Positions 25,916-38,759 of a stretch of 64,000 nucleotides of DNA are shown here, in pieces; positions within the stretch are counted from its first letter, which is position 1, and each line of letters begins with the position of its first letter. A program made the position numbers and the translations under genes. The stretch lies in contig JARFJB010001973.1 in assembly GCA_036346205.1 (NCBI GenBank), positions 1,019,501 through 1,083,500 on the forward strand. The letters are read 5' to 3'. Under the pieces are notes generated by a model. It was not told where the DNA came from and searched no databases. It saw only the letters and a list, made by a program, of their open reading frames with translations. The DNA comes from Vesta saturnalis. Taxonomy: Eukaryota; Arthropoda; Insecta; Coleoptera; Lampyridae.

Positions 25916-27658
25916 TACTCTATCGTCTTCTGTGGGTTTGTTTGCATTAAACTCGTGTCTCAATGATTCTGGAAAAGATGTGCCCCAGTCAACTCTTCTT
26001 CATACGCTATGAAACCAATTCATTTTCGGTACAAGCTCTTGGAATCGATCATCAGTAAGCTTGATATCAATAAGGCGACTGGTCCAGACGGTATCCCAGC
26101 TATTGTCTTAAAGAAATGTTCCCCCGAACTAGTACCAGTCCTATCTAAGCTCTATACGATCTCTATGTCTTCTGGGAATTCCTTCATGATGGAAGTTAGC
26201 AAATGTTCAACCTATTCCCAAAAAGGCGATAAGACCGATCCCTACAACTACCGACCAATTGCCATCAATTCCATTTTGTCTAAAATCATGGAAAAAGCCA
26301 TCAATCAGCAACTGCTCATGTTCCTTGAAACTAACAAACTCCTTAGTGACCACCAATATGGGTTTAGGCAAAGTCGTTCAACAGGCGATCTTCTCTCATA
26401 TGTGACCCAAGTTTGGAACAATACAGTAGAGCAGTCCGGTGAAACAGTTGTAGTCGCTTTAGATATCCCTAAGGCATTTGACCAAGTTTGGCATAAGTGT
26501 TTACTTGCCAAACTCGCCTCGTTTGGGTTAAATAGTACGCTCATCAACTGGGTTTCTAGGTTTCTTGATAAAAGACGAATACGTATCGTAGTTGATGGCT
26601 TTTTTTCAAAAGAAGTTAGCATTAACCCGGGCGTACCACTGGGATCCGTTGTAGCGCCTACACTTTTTCTGCTGTACATAAATGACCTTATTTCTTCAAC
26701 AGCTAACCCCATCCATTGCTTTGCTGACGATAGCACTCTTCACTGTAGTTCATCATAGTGATAATCCACCTTCTATGTCAAATCAAGGAATTAAAGCTGA
26801 AATGGCAAATTCAATCAACAAAGACATTCAACGTATTCTCGAATGGGGAAGAAATAATCTAGTTAAATTTAATGCTAACAAAACTCAGTGTTGCCTTATG
26901 TCCGCCAAAAAGATCGATCATTTCCTGTTGTAAGTATGAATGGCTCAGTTTTCGGACTCTATTACTCTGTTGGGTATGACTGTATCTTCAAATCTCATGG
27001 GTTGACCATCTTCAGTCAGCTACCAAAACAGATGCTCGTAAAATGGGCTTTTGTACAGATCTAAGCAGTGCTTTACCTCTCGACAACTCCTTCTGGTGTA
27101 TAAGGCCCAAATTCGGCCTCATCTGGAATATAATTCTCACCTCTGGGTTAGTGCTCCCCAATACGCTCTCGACATCGTTGATCGTATTCAAAAGAGAACG
27201 GTTAGGCTTATAAATGACCCGTCCTTAACTTCTCAGATACATTCCCTTGAGCATAGAAGGATGTTTTCAGTTCTTTCTTTGTATTATCATTATTACAACG
27301 GCTATTGTGTTGCTGAATTATATTATATGATACCATCTCGGGCTATCTTTGTGAGAAACACTCGGTTCGCTCATTCATATCATCAGTATGCAGTACAAAT
27401 CTACACTTGTCGCATCAAACGGACGCAATCCACATTTTTCTACACGGCTTCTAAATTATGGAATGATCTCCCTAGTTCCTGCTTTCCTCTCACTTATGAT
27501 ATGAGAAAATTTAAGGCAGCTGTTCATAGGCATCTATTGGCAATTCATTATCCCTCTATCCATCCTCCTAAGTGTTCCTGAGTGCTTTAGCACGATAGGC
27601 CAAATTTAGCCTGTTCAGGCCCACAATCATAAAAAAAAATTGAAATTTAAAATTGTAA
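25916..27658 (+). mobile_element. 5'-truncated jockey/CR1-like LINE with intact 3' end
   Basis: The copy starts in the linker before the RT domain. ORF 26009-26758 holds most of the RT: DINKATGPDGIP (motif 1), NYRPIAINSILSKIMEKAIN, DHQYGFRQSRSTGDLLSYVT, VALDIPKAFDQVWHKCLL (motif A), GVPLGSVVAPTLFLLYIND (motif B) and CFADDSTLHCSS (motif C). A frameshift near 26750 moves to the next frame (INKDIQRILEWGRNN). A further frame change near 26935-27050 leads to 27051-27581 with QIRPHLEYNSHLWVSAP and the typical C-terminal region (TASKLWNDLPSSCFP). After the stop at 27579-27581 comes a short 3' UTR with the self-complementary GCCAAATTTAGCCTGTTCAGGC and an A-rich tail near 27628-27658. Blast-type names would be jockey/BS; the precise clade is undecided. 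Inactive as read. Confidence 0.88.
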
Positions 27659-28445
27659 ATAGAAACAAGGTAAACGTAAATATTAGTCCGGGTGGTGTGT
27701 TGTCGGTATAAAAGTGTATGTAAATCGAATTATTTCAATTATTTCTTTTAAACTGAAAATTATTTTAAGAAAATTATCATTGCATTATTACTTTAATCGA
27801 AATAAAAATTAAAAAGATGCAAGTACATAATAATTTGAATGCAGATAAAATTATTGTGTGTTCGGATACAACAACCTGAGACTAAATTATTATATTTATT
27901 AATCTAATAAAATAAATTAAAGTGCTTTTTGAAAAGTGACAATGCGAATATTGATGTAGCATACCTATGTATGTTGGTGCTGTAGACCTTCCACCGATGG
28001 AGCAAATGCTTATTCGAATTACTTCTGACTTAGAAATTGGAACATCCATATTGGAAATTGGATCAGCTGAAAGAAAGTACACATTAATGTGAGTTTATGA
28101 ATCTTATATATTTATTTGAGGTTACGTTGAATATTATTATTATTGTTCATTTATATGCATTTGTGTAAAGGATGCAAGTGCATTATATACTAGTCTGGAA
28201 ATAGTACGACCACTTATTGATTTTATAGCTATTCAATATTATTTTAAAAGGAAAACGTACACATATCTAGGTCAATAAGATTCGTATGCGCACAACATAT
28301 TATATATTTGCAGATGATACAAGGTGTTTGAATGAAATTAAATTATACACAATTCCAAATTTATTTCAAGATCACAATTGAATTTATTTTACGAAAGAAC
28401 CTCACGTAAATGTTTAATGTTTATTTTAATACTGAACTATATTGA
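27659..28445. other. unassigned DNA with one exon-like segment
   Basis: Mostly AT-rich. The plus strand at about 27990-28080 has an open stretch reading PPMEQMLIRITSDLEIGTS and continuing EIGSAERKYTLM, followed by AATGTGAGTTT, which resembles a splice donor. I do not recognise the peptide, and no partner exon was found. It could be an isolated host exon or chance. Confidence 0.25.
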
Positions 28446-28517
28446 ACTCTCATCATATTTAGAATTTACATCAGTTCTACATACATAAAGACAAAATTTA
28501 CATCGATTGGGGTTTGA

Positions 28518-28591
28518 ACCTTGATGGCGCAGTTGGTTAGCGCGGTACTCTAGCAAAATACAGGTCGTAGGTTCAAATCCCACTCGAGGTA
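28518..28591 (+). tRNA. tRNA-like sequence, copy 1, anticodon position AGC, stems slightly damaged
   Basis: It has box A TGGCGCAGTTGG and box B GGTTCAAATCC. The cloverleaf is as in copy 2, but the anticodon stem has one C-A mismatch and the T stem one A-C mismatch. It is probably part of a repeat rather than a working tRNA gene. Confidence 0.5.
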
Positions 28592-28841
28592 AACTTTTCA
28601 TTTATGTATTTAATAAAATTAATAATAATTTTAATTACATATTTACCTTTGAACTTATCCATTCATAACAAAACTTATAATAATTTAATACTAGTCAAGT
28701 TGCTTTGGTATGTGTGAATCCTTGCGATATTGCAGGCTCACATTCCATTAATATAAGTAATTTGATTGTATTCTCATTATATTTAGAATTTACATCAGTT
28801 CTACATACATAAAGACAAAATTTACATCGATTGGGGCTTGA

Positions 28842-28915
28842 ACCTTGATGGCGCAGTTGGTTAGCGCGGTACTCTAGCAAAGTACAGGTCGTAGGTTCAA
28901 ATCCTACTCGAGGTA
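28842..28915 (+). tRNA. tRNA-like sequence, copy 2, complete cloverleaf, anticodon position AGC
   Basis: All four stems pair: acceptor ACCTTGA with TCGAGGT (one G-T pair), D stem GCGC with GCGC, anticodon stem GTACT with AGTAC around loop CTAGCAA, and T stem GTAGG with CCTAC around TTCAAAT; discriminator base A. Length is 74 nt. The loop would place AGC (alanine) as anticodon, but position 3:70 is C:G, not the G:U pair needed by alanyl-tRNA synthetases. The D-arm and GGTACT stem recall tRNA-Ile(UAU). Repeated occurrence points to a tRNA-derived repeat; function as a tRNA is doubtful. Confidence 0.5.
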
Positions 28916-28965
28916 AACTTTATTTATGTATTTAATAAAATTAATAATAATTTTTAATTATATAT

Positions 28966-29178
28966 TGAACACTATCTCTTGAGATGCTAGTCGAGGCAAT
29001 TTATTTAAATAAGATCAACAGTAATTATCACATTAAATTACTAAACTTACTAATACAATTAATCTCTATTGTTTCATTTAATTCAAATGTGGTGATAAAT
29101 TATTATTACGTGATAAAAAAATAAATATGAATACTAAAATGTTATATATTTGCATCATAATGTATATATATATATATC

Positions 29179-29239
<61 letters not shown>

Positions 29240-30063
29240 CTTGACAAGAATAGTTCTGCAGTGAGGATTTCAGCTTCCTGCGCACACAATGAAGAAAGAA
29301 CGCATTCGGAGAGAAAAGACAGATACTACGTGCTCACGATTTACGGTCCATTCATATTACGTAGACAGAATATATAAATAAAATTGCAAAATATCCAAAG
29401 AAGGTAATTATACTTTACCCACCAAATTTTGTACTTATTTTTAATTATTTAATGTACAATAAACTTAACTCGCTTTTACTCAGACTTTGTAAGACGGATG
29501 AGATACTAAATTATTTCACATTTGATTACAATTGTATAATTATACATTTACAAGGATCAACATATGTGTTTTTATCCGTTTCAAGTCCACAGGTAAATAA
29601 TGTATCCAAATGATAGATAAGAATGTATTTATTCATTTGCATATCTAGAATTATAAATTCAGTTGCCAAAATTTACATTGCAAACAAGGGATAATGTGGG
29701 ATATCCAGGTACAAATTAATCACTGTTACGACAGCTTAAAGTATATAGATATGTATTATTTAAATAATTGTCACTTATTTTTTTTTCATCTTCTCGACGC
29801 ATAAAAAGTATCACGTTCACTACAACTTCCCTGGTTTGCCCACTAAGCACCGCATTTTCTGGTTTAGTAACAAACTCCACTATAGGCGGTTTCACATAAA
29901 CAATAAACTTAATTCGCTTTTACTTAAACTATGCAAGACGTACAAGTATTGAAGTTGAACAGTGAACGTTTCTTCAAATGACTACTCACACTCAAATCTC
30001 TCTGTCTACCAGTGCGTAACAATAGGCGGAGTTTATTTTTATTACTTCACCCGCAGAGCTATT
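28966..30063. repeat. AT-rich DNA with (TA)n at 29162-29238 and a diverged direct repeat
   Basis: A TA/TATG microsatellite occupies 29162-29238. The segment at 29457-29500 (AATAAACTTAACTCGCTTTT) recurs in diverged form at 29899-29945 (AATAAACTTAATTCGCTTTT). No coding region is seen. Confidence 0.6.
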
Positions 30064-30174
<111 letters not shown>

Positions 30175-30185
<11 letters not shown>

Positions 30186-30352
30186 TATATACTGTTTTAT
30201 GTTATTTCAAGCTCTCAAAAATTTATTATTTTCTTTATCAAGACTAAACTAAAATAACAGACATGCAAGTTGAACAAGAAAACTAAGATAATTAAACTTA
30301 AATGCAAATGAAGTTTAAACACAAGGATAATATTCCAATTTAGTTAAAACCA
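30175..30352 (-). mobile_element. 3'-terminal fragment of a Penelope-like element
   Basis: About 180 bp (from TATATAGTTATATACT to CCAATTTAGTTAAAAC) are nearly identical to 37259-37432, which is the 3' UTR of the Penelope-like element read on the minus strand. Here only the 3' end is present, next to a (TA)n tract on both sides, consistent with a heavily 5'-truncated insertion. Confidence 0.75.

Positions 30353-30354
<2 letters not shown>

Positions 30355-30432
<78 letters not shown>
30355..30432. repeat. (TA)n microsatellite
   Basis: A TA run between the Penelope 3' fragment and the left end of the next TIR element. Confidence 0.95.
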
Positions 30433-30434
<2 letters not shown>

Positions 30435-31928
30435 AGTGTTTGGTACATCGATGCAAATATTTAAAGGGTGATATAATAGGTGATTTTGAGTCGATTTAAG
30501 CAAACATACTTATATACCAAGTGTTACCGTTTTTGAGATAATGTCACTTTTAATATTTCTTGATTTTACCGTGCTTTTCTGCAAATATCGAAGTGTACAA
30601 GCGTAATAAGTCTTATGGCAAACTTATACTAAGTTTTTTATTCCTCATGAAGTGATTGTTCATATTATTTTATCAGAAAAGCCTAAACTGTCTTTGGTTC
30701 TTGCCTAGAACTTCTTAAACATGAAAGTTTTAATTTGTAAAAAGCAATCACTAAAATTCAAACGTGGATTTAGTCTAAAATCTTTCGTTATTTTTTTCCA
30801 ATTTCAGTAAAACTTCTTTGGGCAATGGTCTTTAAGATAGCATGAATAGATTTAGAAAAATTTTCAGAAAATTGAATTTAATTACCAAAATACCCCTAGG
30901 CGCATTCGCCAAAACGTAAAATAGCCCTTCATTATTTAGTTTAAAAAGCAGATTTTTAGAAAATGTTTTGCGGTTATCGCTCCACCCAGTACTTGAGTTT
31001 ACAGAAACTGTTTCTGAATTCAAGATTTCTTTCACCTCACTAACACTGGAATGTAAAATTTTCTTAGCAAAATCGAGTTTATTTTCAAGTGAATCTACAT
31101 TGCTATTTAAAACGTCACTTTTGACTTTTCGTTTATTTAGTGGAAATAATTTCAATTGTGGTAAATTTAATACAATCATGCAAAAACAGTATAAGCATCA
31201 CGAACATTAAGGGTTGTACCGGTCTCCGGCCAAATTCGCTATCGCTCAGCCTCCAAACATGGCCGGCGACCGGTAAACGTCCCTTACTGTTCTTGATACT
31301 CAATATAATATTGCCTCGTGCAGTACTAATTTTGAACACCAATAATAATACTATTAATGTTTTAATAAATCGGACATTTTCTAAAAATCTGCTTTTTAAA
31401 CTATTTAAACTAAATAATGAAGGGCTATTTTACGTTTTGGGAATGCGCCTAGGGGTACTTTGGTAATTAAATTCAATTTTTCCAGTTTGTAAAAATTTTT
31501 TTGTAAATCTATTCATGCTATCTTAAAGACCATTGCCCAAGGAAGTTTTACTGAAATTGTAAAAAAAATTAACGAAAGATTTTAGACTAAATCCACGTTT
31601 GAATTTTAGTGATTGCTTTTTTACAAATTAAAACTTTCATGTTTAAGAAGTTCTAGGCAAGAACCAAAGACATTTTAGGCTTTTCTAATAAAAGAATATG
31701 AACAATAACTTCATAAGGAATCAAAAACTTAGTATAAATTTGAGATAAGACGGCTTGTTACTCTTGTACACTTCGATATTTGCAGAAAAACACGGTAAAA
31801 TCAAGAAATATTAAAAGTGACATTATCTCAAAACGGCAACACTTGGTATATGGGTATGTTTGCTTAAATCGGCTCAAAATCACGTATTCTATCACCCTTT
31901 AAATCTTTGCATCGATGTACCAAATACC

Positions 31929-31931
<3 letters not shown>
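30433..31931. mobile_element. TIR element with about 540-bp arms and non-transposase interior
   Basis: The ends are CAAGTGTTTGGTACATCGAT (30433 on) and, on the opposite strand, CAGGGTATTTGGTACATCGA (31931 down). The arms 30433 to about 30970 and about 31373-31931 are inverted copies with moderate divergence, for example CCCTTCATTATTTAGTTTAA (30926-30945) against its complement near 31400-31425. Both ends abut (TA)n microsatellites. The core at about 30975-31372 does not look like the transposases elsewhere in the window. It is a non-autonomous element by this reading. Confidence 0.85.
30975..31372 (-). other. core of the 30433-31931 element, unrecognised coding-like segment
   Basis: The minus strand has an open stretch of about 75 codons reading LPQLKLFPLNKRKVKSDVLN and continuing to ETVSVNSSTGWSDNR. 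A second overlapping frame covers GHVWRLSDSEFGRRPVQPL near 31220-31290, a GC-richer patch. I recognise neither. It may be captured host sequence or a relic of a coding region of an unfamiliar element. Confidence 0.35.

Positions 31932-32016
<85 letters not shown>
31932..32016. repeat. (TA)n microsatellite
   Basis: TA run directly at the right end of the TIR element. Confidence 0.95.
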
Positions 32017-32018
<2 letters not shown>

Positions 32019-34443
32019 AGTATCGGAAAGTTTAAAGGACATTTGGGTAATAAAAGGGGTGATTTCAAGCTCGATACATGTGCAAGACACTGTTTTATAT
32101 AAATCTGGTTCACGATGTGATTAAAATGAATTTGTTTGGTATAAATTAGTCTGAATATTATTTACATAGTTTGGTTTTATCATAAAAGCATTTTGCTGCT
32201 AACAAAATTGTCAAGAATGTTAAATATAACCATTTCCGTAAAGTCATTTTAGTATTTCAATTATTGCAATAAAAGTCAATTTTTCAAGGGTAATTTGGCA
32301 AGTGAACACTTTACAGGTGTTTAAACATGCACTGTATAGTTAGGATTATGTTAGGGATAGTGTATAATTAGTTTTTGAATGCAGGAAATACAAAAATTTC
32401 ATAAAAGGGTTATAATATGGACAGTTTAGACATTTTTCGCACATATTTTTGGAAGCGAATTAGTGACAAAAATTATGATATAAGTTTCACAATAAGAACA
32501 ACACATAGAACATTTTGGCATAAAGACATTTATAGTGGTGTACATTTTTATAGTGAAATATTTCATAAGAGTGTTAGACGATGAGACTTTTTCAATGCAA
32601 CACCATATGACATTATGCATTACAAATAGTTAGTGAAAATAATAAAGACAAGAAGTACAAACCTTTAACATAACATTTCAAGTGTTGAAAACATTTTTAA
32701 ATATGAATTATTTTCAATTTTAGATTTAAGTTTGGTTAGGTTATAATTTTTAGGTTTTTTTACATAATTTTATATCTTTTTCACATTATTAGGCTTAGAT
32801 TTTGCTCTTAAAGCAAATAGTAGATGTTCTTTCTTAATATAGCACAATTTTTATAAGGATACATCGCTTTTCACCGCAAAATTGTGTTAAATCTGAGGTG
32901 AATTTACAAAAGCTTAAAATTTCTTTAAATTAAATATTTCTAACACAAAAGTATGTGTTCTTGTGTAAAATGTTCTCAAAATTCCATTTTGCAATTAGAA
33001 AAGTATAGCGTGTAAGTGTAAATAGTTATAAGCTTATTTAAGTTAGATTAAGTTACTTCGTATATTAATTTTAGGAACCATAGCTTGTTAGGTGTCTTTT
33101 TGTTCAAAATTTTACGTAGTTTTCATTTTTGTTATTAATTTTCAATTCCGATTATGTATAAGAAAGTTACGGCCAAATTTCCATTTGAGTCCAATTTGTA
33201 ATATAGGTCCACCAATCAGAGCCATAGATACGTAGGCAAAATGGCTGGAAAAAAAATGAATTTTTGGTAACAACCAGAAACATATAAAAGGAAATGCTCT
33301 GGAAATCACTCTCTCTCTAGAATTTGTTCAAAGTGTAAAAGGTTGAAACAGTGTTGTGAAATTGTGTAAGAAAAGTAAGTTTCATAACCTAATTTAAATT
33401 TGCGTAAAGAAAATTACATTTTACGAAGAATACTTTCGAGAGCATTTGTTTTTATATCGACGGTTAAAATAAATAGTTCGGTCTCCGATACCTGTCGGTT
33501 TTGTAAAGATTTGCTTTTGTGTTATCCAACTTAAATTAATTCCGTTTATACCAAATTAAAACCCACTTTTATTTAGTTAATGTTGTTTTATTTCTTCGGA
33601 CAATTTCTTTTAAACAAAATTTGAATCGGTATCTAAAATAAAAGTGTTCATCAACAATAATTTGGATATTTAAATATTTTTTAAAACGATATTCAATAAT
33701 TTTAAACTTAATTAAATAAAAAGTTACCCAAGTAAAACAAGTGATTGGAGTTTGCTGATATCGAAGAAAACATCATAAAGTTTTGGAAGTTGGTGTCTTC
33801 GACAACCAAGAATCAAGTTAGCCGTATATGGATGATGGTAACAACTGTAATCGAGTGGACATTGCCTGCATCCAGTTGGAGTTATCCGAAGACATCAATC
33901 TACAGTGAGGACAGTATATGTGAGTCACAAATTTTAATAACCCTACTCATTGTGGACATTCATTGATAAATTTCCTGCAAATTAATATTTGTTACATACA
34001 TGTTTTGGTTTAGAATTTTAAATATTTACTTGTGTAAACACCTGTAAAGGTATTAATTTATTTTCTTTTTCTAAATTTTCATTTTGGATATAAACATTAA
34101 ATTTCTAAATTATTTATTTGACATTTTTGACAGCTTTAAATTTCACTTAAGTTCATTACAACGCATGCGTTGATAGCAAATTATATTCAGGATAATTTTA
34201 TACTTTCATTATAATTCTATAAAGTGTATTTCTTATACACATTTTCAAATTCAAATTTTAACTTCAAACTAAATTACTTGAACTCTATCCCCAATTGAGA
34301 TTGAGCTAGTCCGGTGCATAAATAAGTTAAAAATTACATTCAATCATATTATTAACATTTCAATTTAATTTAATTAAAGATTTCCTATCCTCATATTCGT
34401 TTAACTAAATATAATTTTACCCTACAAATTTATCGTCATCATT

Positions 34444-34446
<3 letters not shown>
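32017..34446. other. unassigned AT-rich DNA with a promoter-like segment near 33285
   Basis: No protein-coding gene recognised in 2.4 kb. At 33283-33375 the sequence ACATATAAAAGGAAATGC is followed about 85 bp later by AAAAGTAAGTTT (donor-like). AATAAATAG occurs near 33468. This could be the U3-R part of a solo LTR or a promoter with first exon; neither is proven. The ORF at 33745-33966 has no recognisable features. Confidence 0.3.

Positions 34447-34507
<61 letters not shown>
34447..34507. repeat. (TA)n microsatellite
   Basis: A TA run directly abuts the left end of the 34508-35311 element. Confidence 0.95.
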
Positions 34508-34510
<3 letters not shown>

Positions 34511-35309
34511 AGGAATAAATTCAATATCTCGTAAAGCACAATTTTTTCAAAATCGCTCGGACCCGTCGATTTTAAAATGTATACAGGGTGTCTCAAAAAG
34601 ATTTGCTAAAAAATTTTTTTTCAAATTGCAACCCATTTTTTATTGCATTTTGGATTACGCTTACAATTCTAAACATTTGTCATGTGGCATGTGCTATACC
34701 TAAGTCCAAGCGTTTTGGAGTTATTCGCATTCAAAATTTAAAATTGAAAAAGATCATGAAGAAAACGAGAAATAAAATAATTTTATAACGTTTTATTATA
34801 TCGAAAACAAAGATTCGTAAACTTAAAAATAATTTTATTTCAGCAAATGTTCGAAATGTCCTTCGTTAGTCAACTGACAAAAGCCTAATCGATCTACAAA
34901 TTCATGCTGCACATTTCGAACCATTTCGGGCGTTATTCGACGTATTTCTTGACGGATGCGTTGTTTTAAATCATCATGCTGAAATAAAATTATTTTTAAG
35001 TTTACGAATCTTTGTTTTCGATATAATAAAACGTTATAAAATTATTTTATATTTCGTTTTCTTCATGATCTTTTTCAATTTTAAATTTTGAATGCGAATA
35101 ACTCCAAAACGTTGATTTAGGTATAGCACATGCTATATGACAAATGTTTAAATTGTAAGTAATCCAAAAATGCAATAAAATTGGTTGCAATTTGAAAAAA
35201 ATTTTTAGCAAATCTTTTGAGACACCCTGTATAAAATCGACGGGTCCGAGCGATTTTTGAAAAAATTGTCTTTACCAGATATTGAATTTATACCTTACTT
35301 ACGACCACC

Positions 35310-35311
<2 letters not shown>
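34508..35311. mobile_element. MITE with about 335-bp TIRs carrying only the transposase C-terminus
   Basis: The left arm (34508-34853) and right arm (34978-35311) are inverted copies, e.g. CGAAAACAAAGATTCGTAAA (34802-34821) and its complement (35001-35020). A second, inner terminus-like sequence TACAGGGTGTCTCAAAAAG occurs at 34581-34599, with its complement at 35213-35231, so about 75 bp on each side lie outside the usual CAGGGTGTC end. Both outer ends abut (TA)n tracts. The core keeps about 125 bp of transposase. Confidence 0.85.
34851..34980 (-). pseudogene. transposase C-terminal stub
   Basis: The minus strand reads in one open frame DDLKQRIRQEIRRITPEMVR, then VQHEFVDRLGFCQLTNEG and HFEHLLK plus TAA. 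This is the conserved C-terminal part of the DUF4817-type DDE transposases; the rest was deleted, leaving the stub directly between the TIRs. The reading frame has no internal stop, so the parent copy was probably intact or recent when the deletion happened (inference). Confidence 0.8.

Positions 35312-35383
<72 letters not shown>
35312..35383. repeat. (TA)n microsatellite shared by two TIR elements
   Basis: The TA run fills the gap between the right end of the 34508-35311 element and the left end of the 35384-37021 element. Confidence 0.95.
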
Positions 35384-37253
<1,870 letters not shown>

Positions 37254-37258
37254 CATAC

Positions 37259-38755
37259 ATATATAGTTATATACTATGTTATTTCAAGCTCTCAAAAATT
37301 TATTATTTTCTTTATCAAGACTAAACTAAAATAACAGACATATAAGTTGAACAAGAAAACTAAGATAATTAAACTTAAATGTAAATGAAGTTTAAACACA
37401 AGGATAATATTCCAATTTAGTTAAAACTATATTGTTCACAATTTTTAACAAAAGGAAATAGCAGAAAGATTTTTTTATGTAGTAAGTTAAAAAGTGTCAT
37501 AACACAAATTTTACGTTAAAATATAGTTTAATAAAATAGGTTATAAAAATGAAATGTATCAAAAAACTTTGTAGTAAAAAGTAAAGTGGCGTGTTAAAAA
37601 TCATATTTTGTTCTCAAAACTAAGTAAGTAGGTGTAACTATTAATAAATTGTTGTAATTCGCTTTTCTTATCACTAGAATTTTTATTTTTCATTATTTCA
37701 AACATCTCTAAGATTAAACGTTTGTGATTATTATTTTCTAATCGTAAAATTTTAATTGCTGCAAAATTTGGATAATGAACTTTATCTATCAATATAGTGT
37801 TTACTTAGTGCACTTGAAATTTTGTTTAACCTGATGTCACTTTTATGTTGTGTTAAGCGATCTTTAAGTACTTTACAGGTTTGTCCAATGTATTCCTTAT
37901 TACAATAATTTACACAGAGAATTTTACATGTAGCACCAGAAATTTTGAATGTGTCAATTGTATCTTTTGTTTTACTAAATATTGTTTTGATGTTATTATT
38001 ATATTTTTAAGTAAATTTTAATTATTCTTCTTTTCTAAATACATTAAATATGTTGTTAAATAAGTTTTTTTATATAAGGTAAAGAAACGAAACTACAATT
38101 TTGATGATAAATTTATAAGTAACAGTCGGTGTTAAAGGTATTCTTAGAGAATTATTTGCATTAACTTCAGAATTTGAGGTATTAAATTGACGTTTTTTTT
38201 TAAATTATGGGAATATGAATTTTTTCCAATTTATAAACAATATAATTCTCTAATATTTTTAATGTAAAAAGAAGGATGGTCAATGTGTTTTATTTTACTT
38301 AAACGTAATACCATGTTAATTTTGATTTTTGTAGTGTGTTGAGAGAAATAATTTATATACCTATCATAATGTGTAGGTTTTTTATACTAAAATTGCTATT
38401 TTATTATCCGTCATTAATTTAGTGTCTAAAAATGGAACGCTATTATTAATCTCATTTTCTACAGCAAATTGGACAAAAGAATTATATGAGTTAAAAATAT
38501 TTAGTATTTGGTTTGAAGAATATTTTGGAATTACACAAATAATGTCATCCACGTATTTTTTTTTAATAACAGGTAAATTAAAATTTAATTTTGGAATGCA
38601 TTCATTTAAAAGGTCGTGCATGGCATAATGTGTTATAATTGGAGATATACCCGTTGGAGTACCAAAAATTTTTTTATAATAAAGATTATTAAATAAAAAA
38701 TAATTGTTATCAAAAATAAACTTAATTATATTAATAATATATACATTAGTATATA
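37259..38755 (-). mobile_element. Penelope-like element fragment, reverse transcriptase plus GIY-YIG endonuclease
   Basis: Minus strand. From about 38700 downward: FIFDNNYFLFNNLYYKKI, then GTPTGISPIITHYAMHDLLN (RT motif B), KKKYVDDIICVIPKYSS (motif C with YVDD), and ENEINNSVPFLDTKLM (38382-38621). A gap with frame breaks follows (about 37960-38380). Then the GIY-YIG endonuclease reads CVNYCNKEYIGQTCKVLKD and RLTQHKSD (about 37860-37935), and in a shifted frame HYPNFAAIKILRLENNNHKR to the C-terminus at 37601. RT plus C-terminal GIY-YIG endonuclease is the hallmark of Penelope-like elements. The 5' part is lost at the SINE-like repeat at 38760. The 3' UTR ends at the (TA)n tract, and its sequence recurs at 30175-30352. 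Confidence 0.9.
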
Positions 38756-38759
38756 CCAG

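Larger units (their letters stand above)
28446..28965 (+). mobile_element. tandem dimer of a tRNA-like repeat, period 324 bp
   Basis: Two copies of one unit lie head to tail. Each has a leader (TTAGAATTTACATCAGTTCT to ATCGATTGGGG), a tRNA-like segment and an AT-rich tail (AAACTT...TTATTTATGTATTTAATAAA). The tRNA-like segments start at 28518 and 28842. The same family is inserted in the LINE at 625-1014. The leader upstream of the tRNA part is unusual for a simple SINE, where the tRNA normally forms the 5' end. Confidence 0.8.

Noticed and set aside
26305..26736. 143-codon minus-strand ORF
   Set aside because: Shadow of the LINE reverse transcriptase on the plus strand.
28842..28915. A genuine tRNA-Ala(AGC) gene
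   Set aside because: The fold is good, but the G3:U70 alanine identity pair is missing and the sequence is part of a repeated 324-bp unit; kept only as tRNA-like.
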